Shown piece by piece: positions 23,093-38,371 of a stretch of 64,000 bases of DNA. Within the stretch, counting starts at the first letter, position 1. Each line of letters opens with the position of its first letter. Made by a program: the position numbers and the translations under genes. The stretch lies in contig OX637402.1 in assembly GCA_951799425.1 (NCBI GenBank), positions 6,104,001-6,168,000 of the forward strand, in the 5' to 3' direction. The notes beneath the pieces were generated by a model. That model had not been told where the DNA came from, did not search any database, and saw nothing but the letters and a program-made list of their open reading frames with translations. The stretch comes from Ilex aquifolium (Eukaryota; Streptophyta; Magnoliopsida; Aquifoliales; Aquifoliaceae).

Positions 23093-26000
23093 TGTGACGC
23101 CCCAAAACCCGGGGGTCCTTTATTAACCGTTGACCATCCGTCAACCCGCGGAAATACTCGTGATAGTCGTATAACCCGACACCACGTCATTCACGTGCTT
23201 TTAACCGGATTTACCATCCACAAGATCAATTATACCTCAAATTATGTCCATTTATGTCATAGGAACCAAAGAAAACCAAGCCCAAAAGCATGGCTAAGCA
23301 TTTTGAAAATTTCAAATTTTTGGAAAACCTTCCGGAAGGTTTTGACTCAACCTTCCGGAAGGTTTGCTCACTGGAAAAGTTCTTCCGGAAGGTTTTTCTT
23401 AACCTTCCGGAAGGTTTTGCCTTCTGGAAATAGATTGAAAAAAATGAAACGTGTCGGCCTTCCGGAAGGTGTACTCAAACCTTCCGGAAGGTTTTGCTCA
23501 CTGGAAAGGTTCTTCCGGAAGGTTTTTCTTCACCTTCCGGAAGGTTTTGCCTTCTGGAAAATAGATTGAAAATGAGACGTGTCGACCTTCCGGAAGGTGT
23601 ACTCCACCTTCCGGAAGGTTTTACCTTCTGGACCACAATTCTGCCTTAACCTTCCGGAAGGTGTTAGTGACCTTCCGAAAGGTTTTGCCCAGAATTTCTT
23701 CCTTCCTTAGTTTTTCAATTCGAATCCGTTTCAATTTGCTTCAAAATCATCCAAAACTTATACAATGAAGTTTCTAACATAAAACATTGTTTGTACAAGT
23801 TCTATTACAACCCAATACATATATTTACATGTCAATATCAAATTTCCTTAAAATTTTTACAAACATTCAAAACAAAGCCACATCCGGCTTTCTTCGTCCT
23901 TGAAGCCCGTATGAGGGTCTTCCACCCATGCATATCCCACACCTGAAAATGTTGTCCCACGAAGGGTGAGCCACGCTCAATAGGATATCCTCCTACAGAG
24001 GCTACTCCCCAACCTAAATGCATATGAAATGCGCACATTCAACGATCAACAAGCATCAACCAATCCAACAAGAGTACACACTTCAATGTTAGAAAGCTAC
24101 CATGCTATGCTATGTCATGCCATGATATGAGATGGAACTCACTCACGCACCTTATCCCGAGTCTTCCCCGACTCACACAACACAATGCAAAAGCCAATGT
24201 GTATGAACCCGTCTATTGACGGAAAAACCCTCCCAATGATCGTTTGAATTAAAAGTTATATCTTTATAAAATCAAATCATTGTTTGAGGCTACCCATTGA
24301 ATGGGTGTTTTTATATAACAAAATCTTGTGTCTTCCTGGGCAACGGATTTTGGAATCGCACCGCCGGCTCCGTGGGCCTATCTACACTTTTTGGACTTGC
24401 ACCGTCGGAGTGTATGAACCAGTGGTTCCGGGTTTTTCACCCGAGGGAGTGTCTAGCCCTACTTGCTCTACCCGACACAAGTTTTCCTTATGCAATGCAA
24501 CCGTGCAACTCAATCGGATCTTCGATCCCGACTTTCCCGAGTTCACATACCAACCACCAAGATTTGGTGTTTGATCCGCAACACATGCACACACCCACAC
24601 TCATGCCTATGACCCATGAATGCGATGTCAACTCACCCACACATACTCATGTCTTATAACCATGAATGTGATGTACCCATGTGAATGCAATGTAATGTAC
24701 CAATTGCACTATAACCACATGTTCGATATGTATGAGTGCCATATGAACAATATCAAGATAAATCTACATATTCATGGTACTTCATATCATAAGCACATAA
24801 ATACCATAATTCAACACATTATCAATATATAGCAAGCATGCCTATATCAACATTTCATCCAATAACCATTTTCAAACATGTTATCACATAAGCATGCAAT
24901 TAACATAGCAAACTCATCAATACATCATTCTAGGCATTTAATCAAGGAAGTGATCTAAGTCATTTCTCTAATTATTTTGTAAGTGTTAAGGCTCTAACAC
25001 CCTTCTTTTCCATACCAACATCTCATATAAGCAACTAAGGTGAGGAATAATCCCAAATAGGAAGAATCCTACACGTCATCACGTATCACAAGAAATTACT
25101 CTAAGTAATTTCTACACCACCATTTCAAGATAGGATATATTGTATCCACTTTCAACATCCATTTAATCATGTCACCAACAACAGGTAAAAGCCCCATTTA
25201 ATCAAGTCACCACCCATATGTAAGAGTCCTATACAAGGTCTCCTACATCAACCCCTTTTCACATAAACATCATAGCCTGAAATAAGCCCAAAACAGCCCA
25301 TAAGTTTAACCCAAAACAGTCCGCAATTTCAGCCTCAAGGCAACCACAATTTCAGTCCCCAAACAACCATAAAAACAGTCCACTAATTAGCCACAAAACA
25401 ATCCACTAATTAGCCACAAAACATTCCACTAATTAACCACAAAACAGTCCCCAAATTAAGCTACATAGCAGCCCCGAAATAGGCTATAAACCAGTCCACT
25501 ATTTCATTCACTTCCACAAAGATATACAAGTAACTTCCATATATCAATTGTAAGCTAAAATTTAGCTTAAGTTATTCATATAATCAATTCTTCATTTCCT
25601 TAAAAACATACAATTCCAATTGTGAATCACACCACCCAAACATGTTATTCCACTTTCGTTCAAATAACAACTTTTATCCTTTAAGGCATTTCATCAAACG
25701 CCATATAAGCATAATGTCATGTAACCACAAGGTATAGCCCACACACATCAATTATCATCATCAAACTCAAGAAATCATATCTAGTGATTTCTACATAACT
25801 ATACCAAGATAGAATTTATTCTATCCATTTCCTAATATCCACATATCATAATCCCCCAAGAGAATTATAAAGCAACCACCTCTAAATGTCAATTCCATTT
25901 AGAATTTCACTTTACCAATTTTCCCATATCCATTTTCTACACTTCAAGTTCCTTCATGAAATTTACCCAACAAGTAAATATATGCACCCATTTCATACCA

Positions 26001-26899
26001 ACCTTGCTTAGCACATTTGGTACCCATTTCCCACACATAAAATGCATTAGTGGTACATTAAACTAGAGAATGTGATTTAAATCATACCAACCATTCTCAA
26101 TACCCATTTCACCCAATTAACCACAATAGGCAAGTGATACACCTACCCATTCCATATAACCTTCCTAGGTTGGAAATAAACCTAAGTAGGAAGAAAACCC
26201 TACCTCTTGTAGCGTGTAGAATCGCCGTGGGAAGCTCCTAGAACTCAAAGCAAGCTTGAATCCTTCACTTCCAAATTTTCGGCCCTCCAACGTTCGGTGA
26301 AAACCGTCGTTTTTGGTACCCACGCGTAGCCCTCGACGCGTAGAGCAACTCTTGTTCTTGGCCCGAGTCGATTTGAGCGCTAGAACGGAGTAGATCGTAG
26401 AGAGAAGGTGGAGTTTTCTCTCATTTTCCCTCTCTTCTTTTCTCTCGGCTGAAACCGGCTGAAGGGTGAAGGAGAAGTCTGATTTTTCAGACTTTAGGCC
26501 CCTATTTATATTTTTAGGATACTTGGCCCACAATTGGCCACATGTCCTATTTAATTTCGGGTCCGTTTTAATCACGAAACGATTAAATTTCGCTCCGGTT
26601 TGAGTTCAAAATATTTTTATTTTAACTTGCCTCTAATATTTCCCCAAACTTTAAAATTTTATAAAAATTTCGTGTACGGGGTCACCCGAGGCCCGTTCGT
26701 CTCGTAAAACGCGAAAAATCCGACCATCTCGGAATTCAACGAAATTTGACGTGGTAACTAGATTTCGCGAGACGAATCCAACGGTGAAATCCGTTTCGTC
26801 ATTCGAGATCTAGAAAAATTCAGTTTTTCAACTAGTCCCGAAGTGGCAATTCACCTATTGCCCTTGTTCGTCAAAGTTTAAATTTTCCGGGGTTTCACA
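23093..26899 (-). repeat. LTR 5 of the array (3807 bp)
   Basis: Close to the array consensus. The purine tract next to it carries a one-base variant shared only with that beside LTR 6. Confidence 0.92.
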
Positions 26900-28828
26900 T
26901 TCCTCCCCCCTTAAAAGAATTTCGTCCCCGAAATTCACACCCACATGCACATTCGACCATATGCATAAGTTACAACATTACTGCCTCACTGTCCCTCATG
27001 TATCCGTCTCTCTCCCGGACTAGGTTCTAGACGCAACCAAGTCCGTCCGTAAAGGCACCACATATCCCATGTACCTCTGTCCCATTTCCGGGACTACTAG
27101 AATAGGGGGTAAAGTAACCTTCTTTGTAATTTGACAATAGTACCGAAGCATCCCAAGGTGAAGCATTCGGTAGTGAAGTCCTTATTCAAACTAGAGTTCT
27201 CACAACTCTACTCGTGTCATTCTATGAGGAGCCATAGAGTAGACAACATACCGGGGTGTAACTTAACACTGAAGTCTACATCCCAATGTGGAGGCAAACA
27301 TTCGTAAGCTCCTAAAACTTAAAACATACACACTCTGAGGTGTAAACAGTGACTCGCTGACGATCACAATCACCGACGACTCAGTGTGCCGTCAATCCGT
27401 CCATCCCAAGGATGACATCAAACCCGACATGTCCACGACCCTAAGGTCCATAGTGAGTAGAGTCCCCGAGATCTCAAACTCACAACCGTCATATCTGATC
27501 AATGTAGGCCCTAATCCCTAAGGTGGAATTCACCCCTGAGGACTCTTCTAGAGTTATAATATTTAAAACTGTACCATGCACAAAACATGAAGAATAACAG
27601 TATTTGACACGCTCAAGTCAAATAACACGTGTACCCATAAATAAGGAATAAGTGATGTACCGTGGGTCGCTGCCTGATCTCCCGACTCACTCTATGGTGC
27701 AACATCAAAGACCGTTTCCTGGGTCTCCAATGTTGTCGCTTCAGAGTCTTGTTCTTGGCCTTGGCCCATACCTTGGCTCATCCGGTCTGATTGCGGAGTC
27801 TCCGCACGTGGCGTACTAGGGACTTGCACAACGCTCTGTAGTTGGGACTGATTTCCCTGGTCCTTAGTGGAATAGGGAAGAACAATACGTGCCTGTGTGA
27901 GTCCCACCGACGACTGGGATTGAGAAGTCTCGGAACTCTGTGAGGTTTGCCTCAGGGGGCAATCCTTCTTCCTATGGCCCGGTTGTCGACAATAGAAACA
28001 TGTCTTCTGGCCTCCTTGAAACGTTCCCTTGAATTTCTTCCCTCCTTGGGACAAAAGATTTTGGGCTTGAACCCGCTCCTGTGATCCATGCCTCTGAGGA
28101 CAATCCCTCCTCGTATGACCCACTTGGCGACAATGATAACATGGCCCCTGCCCCGCTTGGCTGGGAACCCTGAAGTGCCCACTACTTTGGGAGGTTTGCC
28201 CTTGGCCTTGGCCTTGATAGCCGCGGCCCTGCCCCAATGATTCTTGTGGGCTCGATGCCTTTTGCTTTTTCCGTGGCCGTTGATGGCCCATGGAACTTAA
28301 ACTCCTTTGGATGGCTTGAGCCCCTTGGTTCAAATTGGCGCTTGCCTGTGCTAGGTTAGCAGCCATCGTACTCACAGCCTCCATATAGGCTTGTTGGTCC
28401 AAAGCCGGTAGTGGTTGGTTGTTCCGTCCACCGCCTAGACGTCCCCTTCCTCTATATGCCATCTACACACATGTCAAATAGCAATAGAGTACTAACTTAA
28501 TATCCCAAGGTAGGGATCAAGTTCAAAACATTGAGAATTCTCTCATCGTGTCCCTAGTAGAGCGAGTGTCTCACACTAGTAGACATTTAACCCATGAACT
28601 ATCCCGTTCATCCTTTTCCGAACCCCCAAGGTTATGTTTTCTAAACCTAGTGTTCCTCTTTTCCATATACATTTTACCATGTATATAATTTAAACATAAC
28701 ACATAATCATGTAGCACATAATCATGTAACAAATAAAACACATAACATGAATGCACATGGAATGCAATGGTGTAAACCCATTCCCCTCAAGCCCTAGGTA
28801 AACGTATACCTATGCTCTGATACCAAGC
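26900..28828 (-). mobile_element. Internal region 5 (1929 bp)
   Basis: Same layout as internal region 1. Confidence 0.9.
27692..28462 (-). CDS. Capsid-less gag-like protein, unit 5
   Basis: 256 aa, identical in protein sequence to the unit 1 copy. Confidence 0.87.
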   Translation of the reverse strand: MAYRGRGRLGGGRNNQPLPALDQQAYMEAVSTMAANLAQASANLNQGAQAIQRSLSSMGHQRPRKKQKASSPQESLGQGRGYQGQGQGQTSQSSGHFRVPSQAGQGPCYHCRQVGHTRRDCPQRHGSQERVQAQNLLSQGGKKFKGTFQGGQKTCFYCRQPGHRKKDCPLRQTSQSSETSQSQSSVGLTQARIVLPYSTKDQGNQSQLQSVVQVPSTPRAETPQSDRMSQGMGQGQEQDSEATTLETQETVFDVAP

Positions 28829-31800
28829 TGTGACGCCCCAAAACCCGGGGGTCCTTTATTAACCGTTGACCATCCGTCAACCCGCGGAAATACTCGTGAT
28901 AGTCGTATAACCCGACACCACGTCATTCACGTGCTTTTAACCGGATTTACCATCCACAAGATCAATTATACCTCAAATTATGTCCATTTATGTCATAGGA
29001 ACCAAAGAAAACCAAGCCCAAAAGCATGGCTAAGCATTTTGAAAATTTCAAATTTTTGGAAAACCTTCCGGAAGGTTTTGACTCAACCTTCCGGAAGGTT
29101 TGCTCACTGGAAAAGTTCTTCCGGAAGGTTTTTCTTAACCTTCCGGAAGGTTTTGCCTTCTGGAAATAGATTGAAAAAAATGAAACGTGTCGGCCTTCCG
29201 GAAGGTGTACTCAAACCTTCCGGAAGGTTTTGCTCACTGGAAAGGTTCTTCCGGAAGGTTTTTCTTCACCTTCCGGAAGGTTTTGCCTTCTGGAAAATAG
29301 ATTGAAAATGAGACGTGTCGACCTTCCGGAAGGTGTACTCCACCTTCCGGAAGGTTTTACCTTCTGGACCACAATTCTGCCTTAACCTTCCGGAAGGTGT
29401 TAGTGACCTTCCGAAAGGTTTTGCCCAGAATTTCTTCCTTCCTTAGTTTTTCAATTCGAATCCGTTTCAATTTGCTTCAAAATCATCCAAAACTTATACA
29501 ATGAAGTTTCTAACATAAAACATTGTTTGTACAAGTTCTATTACAACCCAATACATATATTTACATGTCAATATCAAATTTCCTTAAAATTTTTACAAAC
29601 ATTCAAAACAAAGCCACATCCGGCTTTCTTCGTCCTTGAAGCCCGTATGAGGGTCTTCCACCCATGCATATCCCACACCTGAAAATGTTGTCCCACGAAG
29701 GGTGAGCCACGCTCAATAGGATATCCTCCTACAGAGGCTACTCCCCAACCTAAATGCATATGAAATGCGCACATTCAACGATCAACAAGCATCAACCAAT
29801 CCAACAAGAGTACACACTTCAATGTTAGAAAGCTACCATGCTATGCTATGTCATGCCATGATATGAGATGGAACTCACTCACGCACCTTATCCCGAGTCT
29901 TCCCCGACTCACACAACACAATGCAAAAGCCAATGTGTATGAACCCGTCTATTGACGGAAAAACCCTCCCAATGATCGTTTGAATTAAAAGTTATATCTT
30001 TATAAAATCAAATCATTGTTTGAGGCTACCCATTGAATGGGTGTTTTTATATAACAAAATCTTGTGTCTTCCTGGGCAACGGATTTTGGAATCGCACCGC
30101 CGGCTCCGTGGGCCTATCTACACTTTTTGGACTTGCACCGTCGGAGTGTATGAACCAGTGGTTCCGGGTTTTTCACCCGAGGGAGTGTCTAGCCCTACTT
30201 GCTCTACCCGACACAAGTTTTCCTTATGCAATGCAACCGTGCAACTCAATCGGATCTTCGATCCCGACTTTCCCGAGTTCACATACCAACCACTAAGATT
30301 TGGTGTTTGATCCGCAACACATGCACACACCCACACTCATGCCTATGACCCATGAATGCGATGTCAACTCACCCACACATACTCATGTCTTATAACCATG
30401 AATGTGATGTACCCATGTGAATGCAATGTAATGTACCAATTGCACTATAACCACATGTTCGATATGTATGAGTGCCATATGAACAATATCAAGATAAATC
30501 TACATATTCATGGTACTTCATATCATAAGCACATAAATACCATAATTCAACACATTATCAATATATAGCAAGCATGCCTATATCAACATTTCATCCAATA
30601 ACCATTTTCAAACATGTTATCACATAAGCATGCAATTAACATAGCAAACTCATCAATACATCATTCTAGGCATTTAATCAAGGAAGTGATCTAAGTCATT
30701 TCTCTAATTATTTTGTAAGTGTTAAGGCTCTAACACCCTTCTTTTCCATACCAACATCTCATATAAGCAACTAAGGTGAGGAATAATCCCAAATAGGAAG
30801 AATCCTACACGTCATCACGTATCACAAGAAATTACTCTAAGTAATTTCTACACCACCATTTCAAGATAGGATATATTGTATCCACTTTCAACATCCATTT
30901 AATCATGTCACCAACAACAGGTAAAAGCCCCATTTAATCAAGTCACCACCCATATGTAAGAGTCCTATACAAGGTCTCCTACATCAACCCCTTTTCACAT
31001 AAACATCATAGCCTGAAATAAGCCCAAAACAGCCCATAAGTTTAACCCAAAACAGTCCGCAATTTCAGCCTCAAGGCAACCACAATTTCAGTCCCCAAAC
31101 AACCATAAAAACAGTCCACTAATTAGCCACAAAACAATCCACTAATTAGCCACAAAACATTCCACTAATTAACCACAAAACAGTCCCCAAATTAAGCTAC
31201 ATAGCAGCCCCGAAATAGGCTATAAACCAGTCCACTATTTCATTCACTTCCACAAAGATATACAAGTAACTTCCATATATCAATTGTAAGCTAAAATTTA
31301 GCTTAAGTTATTCATATAATCAATTCTTCATTTCCTTAAAAACATACAATTCCAATTGTGAATCACACCACCCAAACATGTTATTCCACTTTCGTTCAAA
31401 TAACAACTTTTATCCTTTAAGGCATTTCATCAAACGCCATATAAGCATAATGTCATGTAACCACAAGGTATAGCCCACACACATCAATTATCATCATCAA
31501 ACTCAAGAAATCATATCTAGTGATTTCTACATAACTATACCAAGATAGAATTTATTCTATCCATTTCCTAATATCCACATATCATAATCCCCCAAGAGAA
31601 TTATAAAGCAACCACCTCTAAATGTCAATTCCATTTAGAATTTCACTTTACCAATTTTCCCATATCCATTTTCTACACTTCAAGTTCCTTCATGAAATTT
31701 ACCCAACAAGTAAATATATGCACCCATTTCATACCAACCTTGCTTAGCACATTTGGTACCCATTTCCCACACATAAAATGCATTAGTGGTACATTAAACT

Positions 31801-32635
31801 AGAGAATGTGATTTAAATCATACCAACCATTCTCAATACCCATTTCACCCAATTAACCACAATAGGCAAGTGATACACCTACCCATTCCATATAACCTTC
31901 CTAGGTTGGAAATAAACCTAAGTAGGAAGAAAACCCTACCTCTTGTAGCGTGTAGAATCGCCGTGGGAAGCTCCTAGAACTCAAAGCAAGCTTGAATCCT
32001 TCACTTCCAAATTTTCGGCCCTCCAACGTTCGGTGAAAACCGTCGTTTTTGGTACCCACGCGTAGCCCTCGACGCGTAGAGCAACTCTTGTTCTTGGCCC
32101 GAGTCGATTTGAGCGCTAGAACGGAGTAGATCGTAGAGAGAAGGTGGAGTTTTCTCTCATTTTCCCTCTCTTCTTTTCTCTCGGCTGAAACCGGCTGAAG
32201 GGTGAAGGAGAAGTCTGATTTTTCAGACTTTAGGCCCCTATTTATATTTTTAGGATACTTGGCCCACAATTGGCCACATGTCCTATTTAATTTCGGGTCC
32301 GTTTTAATCACGAAACGATTAAATTTCGCTCCGGTTTGAGTTCAAAATATTTTTATTTTAACTTGCCTCTAATATTTCCCCAAACTTTAAAATTTTATAA
32401 AAATTTCGTGTACGGGGTCACCCGAGGCCCGTTCGTCTCGTAAAACGCGAAAAATCCGACCATCTCGGAATTCAACGAAATTTGACGTGGTAACTAGATT
32501 TCGCGAGACGAATCCAACGGTGAAATCCGTTTCGTCATTCGAGATCTAGAAAAATTCAGTTTTTCAACTAGTCCCGAAGTGGCAATTCACCTATTGCCCT
32601 TGTTCGTCAAAGTTTAAATTTTCCGGGGTTTCACA
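28829..32635 (-). repeat. LTR 6 of the array (3807 bp)
   Basis: Full-length LTR. A C-to-T difference near 30294 is shared only with LTR 8, two units away, while the LTR between them lacks it. Confidence 0.92.
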
Positions 32636-34564
32636 TTCCTCCCCCCTTAAAAGAATTTCGTCCCCGAAATTCACACCCACATGCACATTCGACCATATGC
32701 ATAAGTTACAACATTACTGCCTCACTGTCCCTCATGTATCCGTCTCTCTCCCGGACTAGGTTCTAGACGCAACCAAGTCCGTCCGTAAAGGCACCACATA
32801 TCCCATGTACCTCTGTCCCATTTCCGGGACTACTAGAATAGGGGGTAAAGTAACCTTCTTTGTAATTTGACAATAGTACCGAAGCATCCCAAGGTGAAGC
32901 ATTCGGTAGTGAAGTCCTTATTCAAACTAGAGTTCTCACAACTCTACTCGTGTCATTCTATGAGGAGCCATAGAGTAGACAACATACCGGGGTGTAACTT
33001 AACACTGAAGTCTACATCCCAATGTGGAGGCAAACATTCGTAAGCTCCTAAAACTTAAAACATACACACTCTGAGGTGTAAACAGTGACTCGCTGACGAT
33101 CACAATCACCGACGACTCAGTGTGCCGTCAATCCGTCCATCCCAAGGATGACATCAAACCCGACATGTCCACGACCCTAAGGTCCATAGTGAGTAGAGTC
33201 CCCGAGATCTCAAACTCACAACCGTCATATCTGATCAATGTAGGCCCTAATCCCTAAGGTGGAATTCACCCCTGAGGACTCTTCTAGAGTTATAATATTT
33301 AAAACTGTACCATGCACAAAACATGAAGAATAACAGTATTTGACACGCTCAAGTCAAATAACACGTGTACCCATAAATAAGGAATAAGTGATGTACCGTG
33401 GGTCGCTGCCTGATCTCCCGACTCACTCTATGGTGCAACATCAAAGACCGTTTCCTGGGTCTCCAATGTTGTCGCTTCAGAGTCTTGTTCTTGGCCTTGG
33501 CCCATACCTTGGCTCATCCGGTCTGATTGCGGAGTCTCCGCACGTGGCGTACTAGGGACTTGCACAACGCTCTGTAGTTGGGACTGATTTCCCTGGTCCT
33601 TAGTGGAATAGGGAAGAACAATACGTGCCTGTGTGAGTCCCACCGACGACTGGGATTGAGAAGTCTCGGAACTCTGTGAGGTTTGCCTCAGGGGGCAATC
33701 CTTCTTCCTATGGCCCGGTTGTCGACAATAGAAACATGTCTTCTGGCCTCCTTGAAACGTTCCCTTGAATTTCTTCCCTCCTTGGGACAAAAGATTTTGG
33801 GCTTGAACCCGCTCCTGTGATCCATGCCTCTGAGGACAATCCCTCCTCGTATGACCCACTTGGCGACAATGATAACATGGCCCCTGCCCCGCTTGGCTGG
33901 GAACCCTGAAGTGCCCACTACTTTGGGAGGTTTGCCCTTGGCCTTGGCCTTGATAGCCGCGGCCCTGCCCCAATGATTCTTGTGGGCTCGATGCCTTTTG
34001 CTTTTTCCGTGGCCGTTGATGGCCCATGGAACTTAAACTCCTTTGGATGGCTTGAGCCCCTTGGTTCAAATTGGCGCTTGCCTGTGCTAGGTTAGCAGCC
34101 ATCGTACTCACAGCCTCCATATAGGCTTGTTGGTCCAAAGCCGGTAGTGGTTGGTTGTTCCGTCCACCGCCTAGACGTCCCCTTCCTCTATATGCCATCT
34201 ACACACATGTCAAATAGCAATAGAGTACTAACTTAATATCCCAAGGTAGGGATCAAGTTCAAAACATTGAGAATTCTCTCATCGTGTCCCTAGTAGAGCG
34301 AGTGTCTCACACTAGTAGACATTTAACCCATGAACTATCCCGTTCATCCTTTTCCGAACCCCCAAGGTTATGTTTTCTAAACCTAGTGTTCCTCTTTTCC
34401 ATATACATTTTACCATGTATATAATTTAAACATAACACATAATCATGTAGCACATAATCATGTAACAAATAAAACACATAACATGAATGCACATGGAATG
34501 CAATGGTGTAAACCCATTCCCCTCAAGCCCTAGGTAAACGTATACCTATGCTCTGATACCAAGC
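32636..34564 (-). mobile_element. Internal region 6 (1929 bp)
   Basis: Same layout as internal region 1; its purine-tract variant matches internal region 5. Confidence 0.9.
33428..34198 (-). CDS. Capsid-less gag-like protein, unit 6
   Basis: 256 aa, identical in protein sequence to the unit 1 copy. Confidence 0.87.
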   Translation of the reverse strand: MAYRGRGRLGGGRNNQPLPALDQQAYMEAVSTMAANLAQASANLNQGAQAIQRSLSSMGHQRPRKKQKASSPQESLGQGRGYQGQGQGQTSQSSGHFRVPSQAGQGPCYHCRQVGHTRRDCPQRHGSQERVQAQNLLSQGGKKFKGTFQGGQKTCFYCRQPGHRKKDCPLRQTSQSSETSQSQSSVGLTQARIVLPYSTKDQGNQSQLQSVVQVPSTPRAETPQSDRMSQGMGQGQEQDSEATTLETQETVFDVAP

Positions 34565-37500
34565 TGTGACGCCCCAAAACCCGGGGGTCCTTTATTAACC
34601 GTTGACCATCCGTCAACCCGCGGAAATACTCGTGATAGTCGTATAACCCGACACCACGTCATTCACGTGCTTTTAACCGGATTTACCATCCACAAGATCA
34701 ATTATACCTCAAATTATGTCCATTTATGTCATAGGAACCAAAGAAAACCAAGCCCAAAAGCATGGCTAAGCATTTTGAAAATTTCAAATTTTTGGAAAAC
34801 CTTCCGGAAGGTTTTGACTCAACCTTCCGGAAGGTTTGCTCACTGGAAAAGTTCTTCCGGAAGGTTTTTCTTAACCTTCCGGAAGGTTTTGCCTTCTGGA
34901 AATAGATTGAAAAAAATGAAACGTGTCGGCCTTCCGGAAGGTGTACTCAAACCTTCCGGAAGGTTTTGCTCACTGGAAAGGTTCTTCCGGAAGGTTTTTC
35001 TTCACCTTCCGGAAGGTTTTGCCTTCTGGAAAATAGATTGAAAATGAGACGTGTCGACCTTCCGGAAGGTGTACTCCACCTTCCGGAAGGTTTTACCTTC
35101 TGGACCACAATTCTGCCTTAACCTTCCGGAAGGTGTTAGTGACCTTCCGAAAGGTTTTGCCCAGAATTTCTTCCTTCCTTAGTTTTTCAATTCGAATCCG
35201 TTTCAATTTGCTTCAAAATCATCCAAAACTTATACAATGAAGTTTCTAACATAAAACATTGTTTGTACAAGTTCTATTACAACCCAATACATATATTTAC
35301 ATGTCAATATCAAATTTCCTTAAAATTTTTACAAACATTCAAAACAAAGCCACATCCGGCTTTCTTCGTCCTTGAAGCCCGTATGAGGGTCTTCCACCCA
35401 TGCATATCCCACACCTGAAAATGTTGTCCCACGAAGGGTGAGCCACGCTCAATAGGATATCCTCCTACAGAGGCTACTCCCCAACCTAAATGCATATGAA
35501 ATGCGCACATTCAACGATCAACAAGCATCAACCAATCCAACAAGAGTACACACTTCAATGTTAGAAAGCTACCATGCTATGCTATGTCATGCCATGATAT
35601 GAGATGGAACTCACTCACACACCTTATCCCGAGTCTTCCCCGACTCACACAACACAATGCAAAAGCCAATGTGTATGAACCCGTCTATTGACGGAAAAAC
35701 CCTCCCAATGATCGTTTGAATTAAAAGTTATATCTTTATAAAATCAAATCATTGTTTGAGGCTACCCATTGAATGGGTGTTTTTATATAACAAAATCTTG
35801 TGTCTTCCTGGGCAACGGATTTTGGAATCGCACCGCCGGCTCCGTGGGCCTATCTACACTTTTTGGACTTGCACCGTCGGAGTGTATGAACCAGTGGTTC
35901 CGGGTTTTTCACCCGAGGGAGTGTCTAGCCCTACTTGCTCTACCCGACACAAGTTTTCCTTATGCAATGCAACCGTGCAACTCAATCGGATCTTCGATCC
36001 CGACTTTCCCGAGTTCACATACCAACCACCAAGATTTGGTGTTTGATCCGCAACACATGCACACACCCACACTCATGCCTATGACCCATGAATGCGATGT
36101 CAACTCACCCACACATACTCATGTCTTATAACCATGAATGTGATGTACCCATGTGAATGCAATGTAATGTACCAATTGCACTATAACCACATGTTCGATA
36201 TGTATGAGTGCCATATGAACAATATCAAGATAAATCTACATATTCATGGTACTTCATATCATAAGCACATAAATACCATAATTCAACACATTATCAATAT
36301 ATAGCAAGCATGCCTATATCAACATTTCATCCAATAACCATTTTCAAACATGTTATCACATAAGCATGCAATTAACATAGCAAACTCATCAATACATCAT
36401 TCTAGGCATTTAATCAAGGAAGTGATCTAAGTCATTTCTCTAATTATTTTGTAAGTGTTAAGGCTCTAACACCCTTCTTTTCCATACCAACATCTCATAT
36501 AAGCAACTAAGGTGAGGAATAATCCCAAATAGGAAGAATCCTACACGTCATCACGTATCACAAGAAATTACTCTAAGTAATTTCTACACCACCATTTCAA
36601 GATAGGATATATTGTATCCACTTTCAACATCCATTTAATCATGTCACCAACAACAGGTAAAAGCCCCATTTAATCAAGTCACCACCCATATGTAAGAGTC
36701 CAATACAAGGTCTCCTACATCAACCCCTTTTCACATAAACATCATAGCCTGAAATAAGCCCAAAACAGCCCATAAGTTTAACCCAAAACAGTCCGCAATT
36801 TCAGCCTCAAGGCAACCACAATTTCAGTCCCCAAACAACCATAAAAACAGTCCACTAATTAGCCACAAAACAATCCACTAATTAGCCACAAAACATTCCA
36901 CTAATTAACCACAAAACAGTCCCCAAATTAAGCTACATAGCAGCCCCGAAATAGGCTATAAACCAGTCCACTATTTCATTCACTTCCACAAAGATATACA
37001 AGTAACTTCCATATATCAATTGTAAGCTAAAATTTAGCTTAAGTTATTCATATAATCAATTCTTCATTTCCTTAAAAACATACAATTCCAATTGTGAATC
37101 ACACCACCCAAACATGTTATTCCACTTTCGTTCAAATAACAACTTTTATCCTTTAAGGCATTTCATCAAACGCAATATAAGCATAATGTCATGTAACCAC
37201 AAGGTATAGCCCACACACATCAATTATCATCATCAAACTCAAGAAATCATATCTAGTGATTTCTACATAACTATACCAAGATAGAATTTATTCTATCCAT
37301 TTCCTAATATCCACATATCATAATCCCCCAAGAGAATTATAAAGCAACCACCTCTAAATGTCAATTCCATTTAGAATTTCACTTTACCAATTTTCCCATA
37401 TCCATTTTCTACACTTCAAGTTCCTTCATGAAATTTACCCAACAAGTAAATATATGCACCCATTTCATACCAACCTTGCTTAGCACATTTGGTACCCATT

Positions 37501-38371
37501 TCCCACACATAAAATGCATTAGTGGTACATTAAACTAGAGAATGTGATTTAAATCATACCAACCATTCTCAATACCCATTTCACCCAATTAACCACAATA
37601 GGCAAGTGATACACCTACCCATTCCATATAACCTTCCTAGGTTGGAAATAAACCTAAGTAGGAAGAAAACCCTACCTCTTGTAGCGTGTAGAATCGCCGT
37701 GGGAAGCTCCTAGAACTCAAAGCAAGCTTGAATCCTTCACTTCCAAATTTTCGGCCCTCCAACGTTCGGTGAAAACCGTCGTTTTTGGTACCCACGCGTA
37801 GCCCTCGACGCGTAGAGCAACTCTTGTTCTTGGCCCGAGTCGATTTGAGCGCTAGAACGGAGTAGATCGTAGAGAGAAGGTGGAGTTTTCTCTCATTTTC
37901 CCTCTCTTCTTTTCTCTCGGCTGAAACCGGCTGAAGGGTGAAGGAGAAGTCTGATTTTTCAGACTTTAGACCCCTATTTATATTTTTAGGATACTTGGCC
38001 CACAATTGGCCACATATCCTATTTAATTTCGGGTCCGTTTTAATCACGAAACGATTAAATTTCGCTCCGGTTTGAGTTCAAAATATTTTTATTTTAACTT
38101 GCCTCTAATATTTCCCCAAACTTTAAAATTTTATAAAAATTTCGTGTACGGGGTCACCCGAGGCCCGTTCGTCTCGTAAAACGCGAAAAATCCGACCATC
38201 TCGGAATTCAACGAAATTTGACGTGGTAACTAGATTTCGCGAGACGAATCCAACGGTGAAATCCGTTTCGTCATTCGAGATCTAGAAAAATTCAGTTTTT
38301 CAACTAGTCCCGAAGTGGCAATTCACCTATTGCCCTTGTTCGTCAAAGTTTAAATTTTCCGGGGTTTCACA
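34565..38371 (-). repeat. LTR 7 of the array (3807 bp)
   Basis: Full-length LTR with about five private substitutions by eye, three of them C-to-T or G-to-A. Confidence 0.92.
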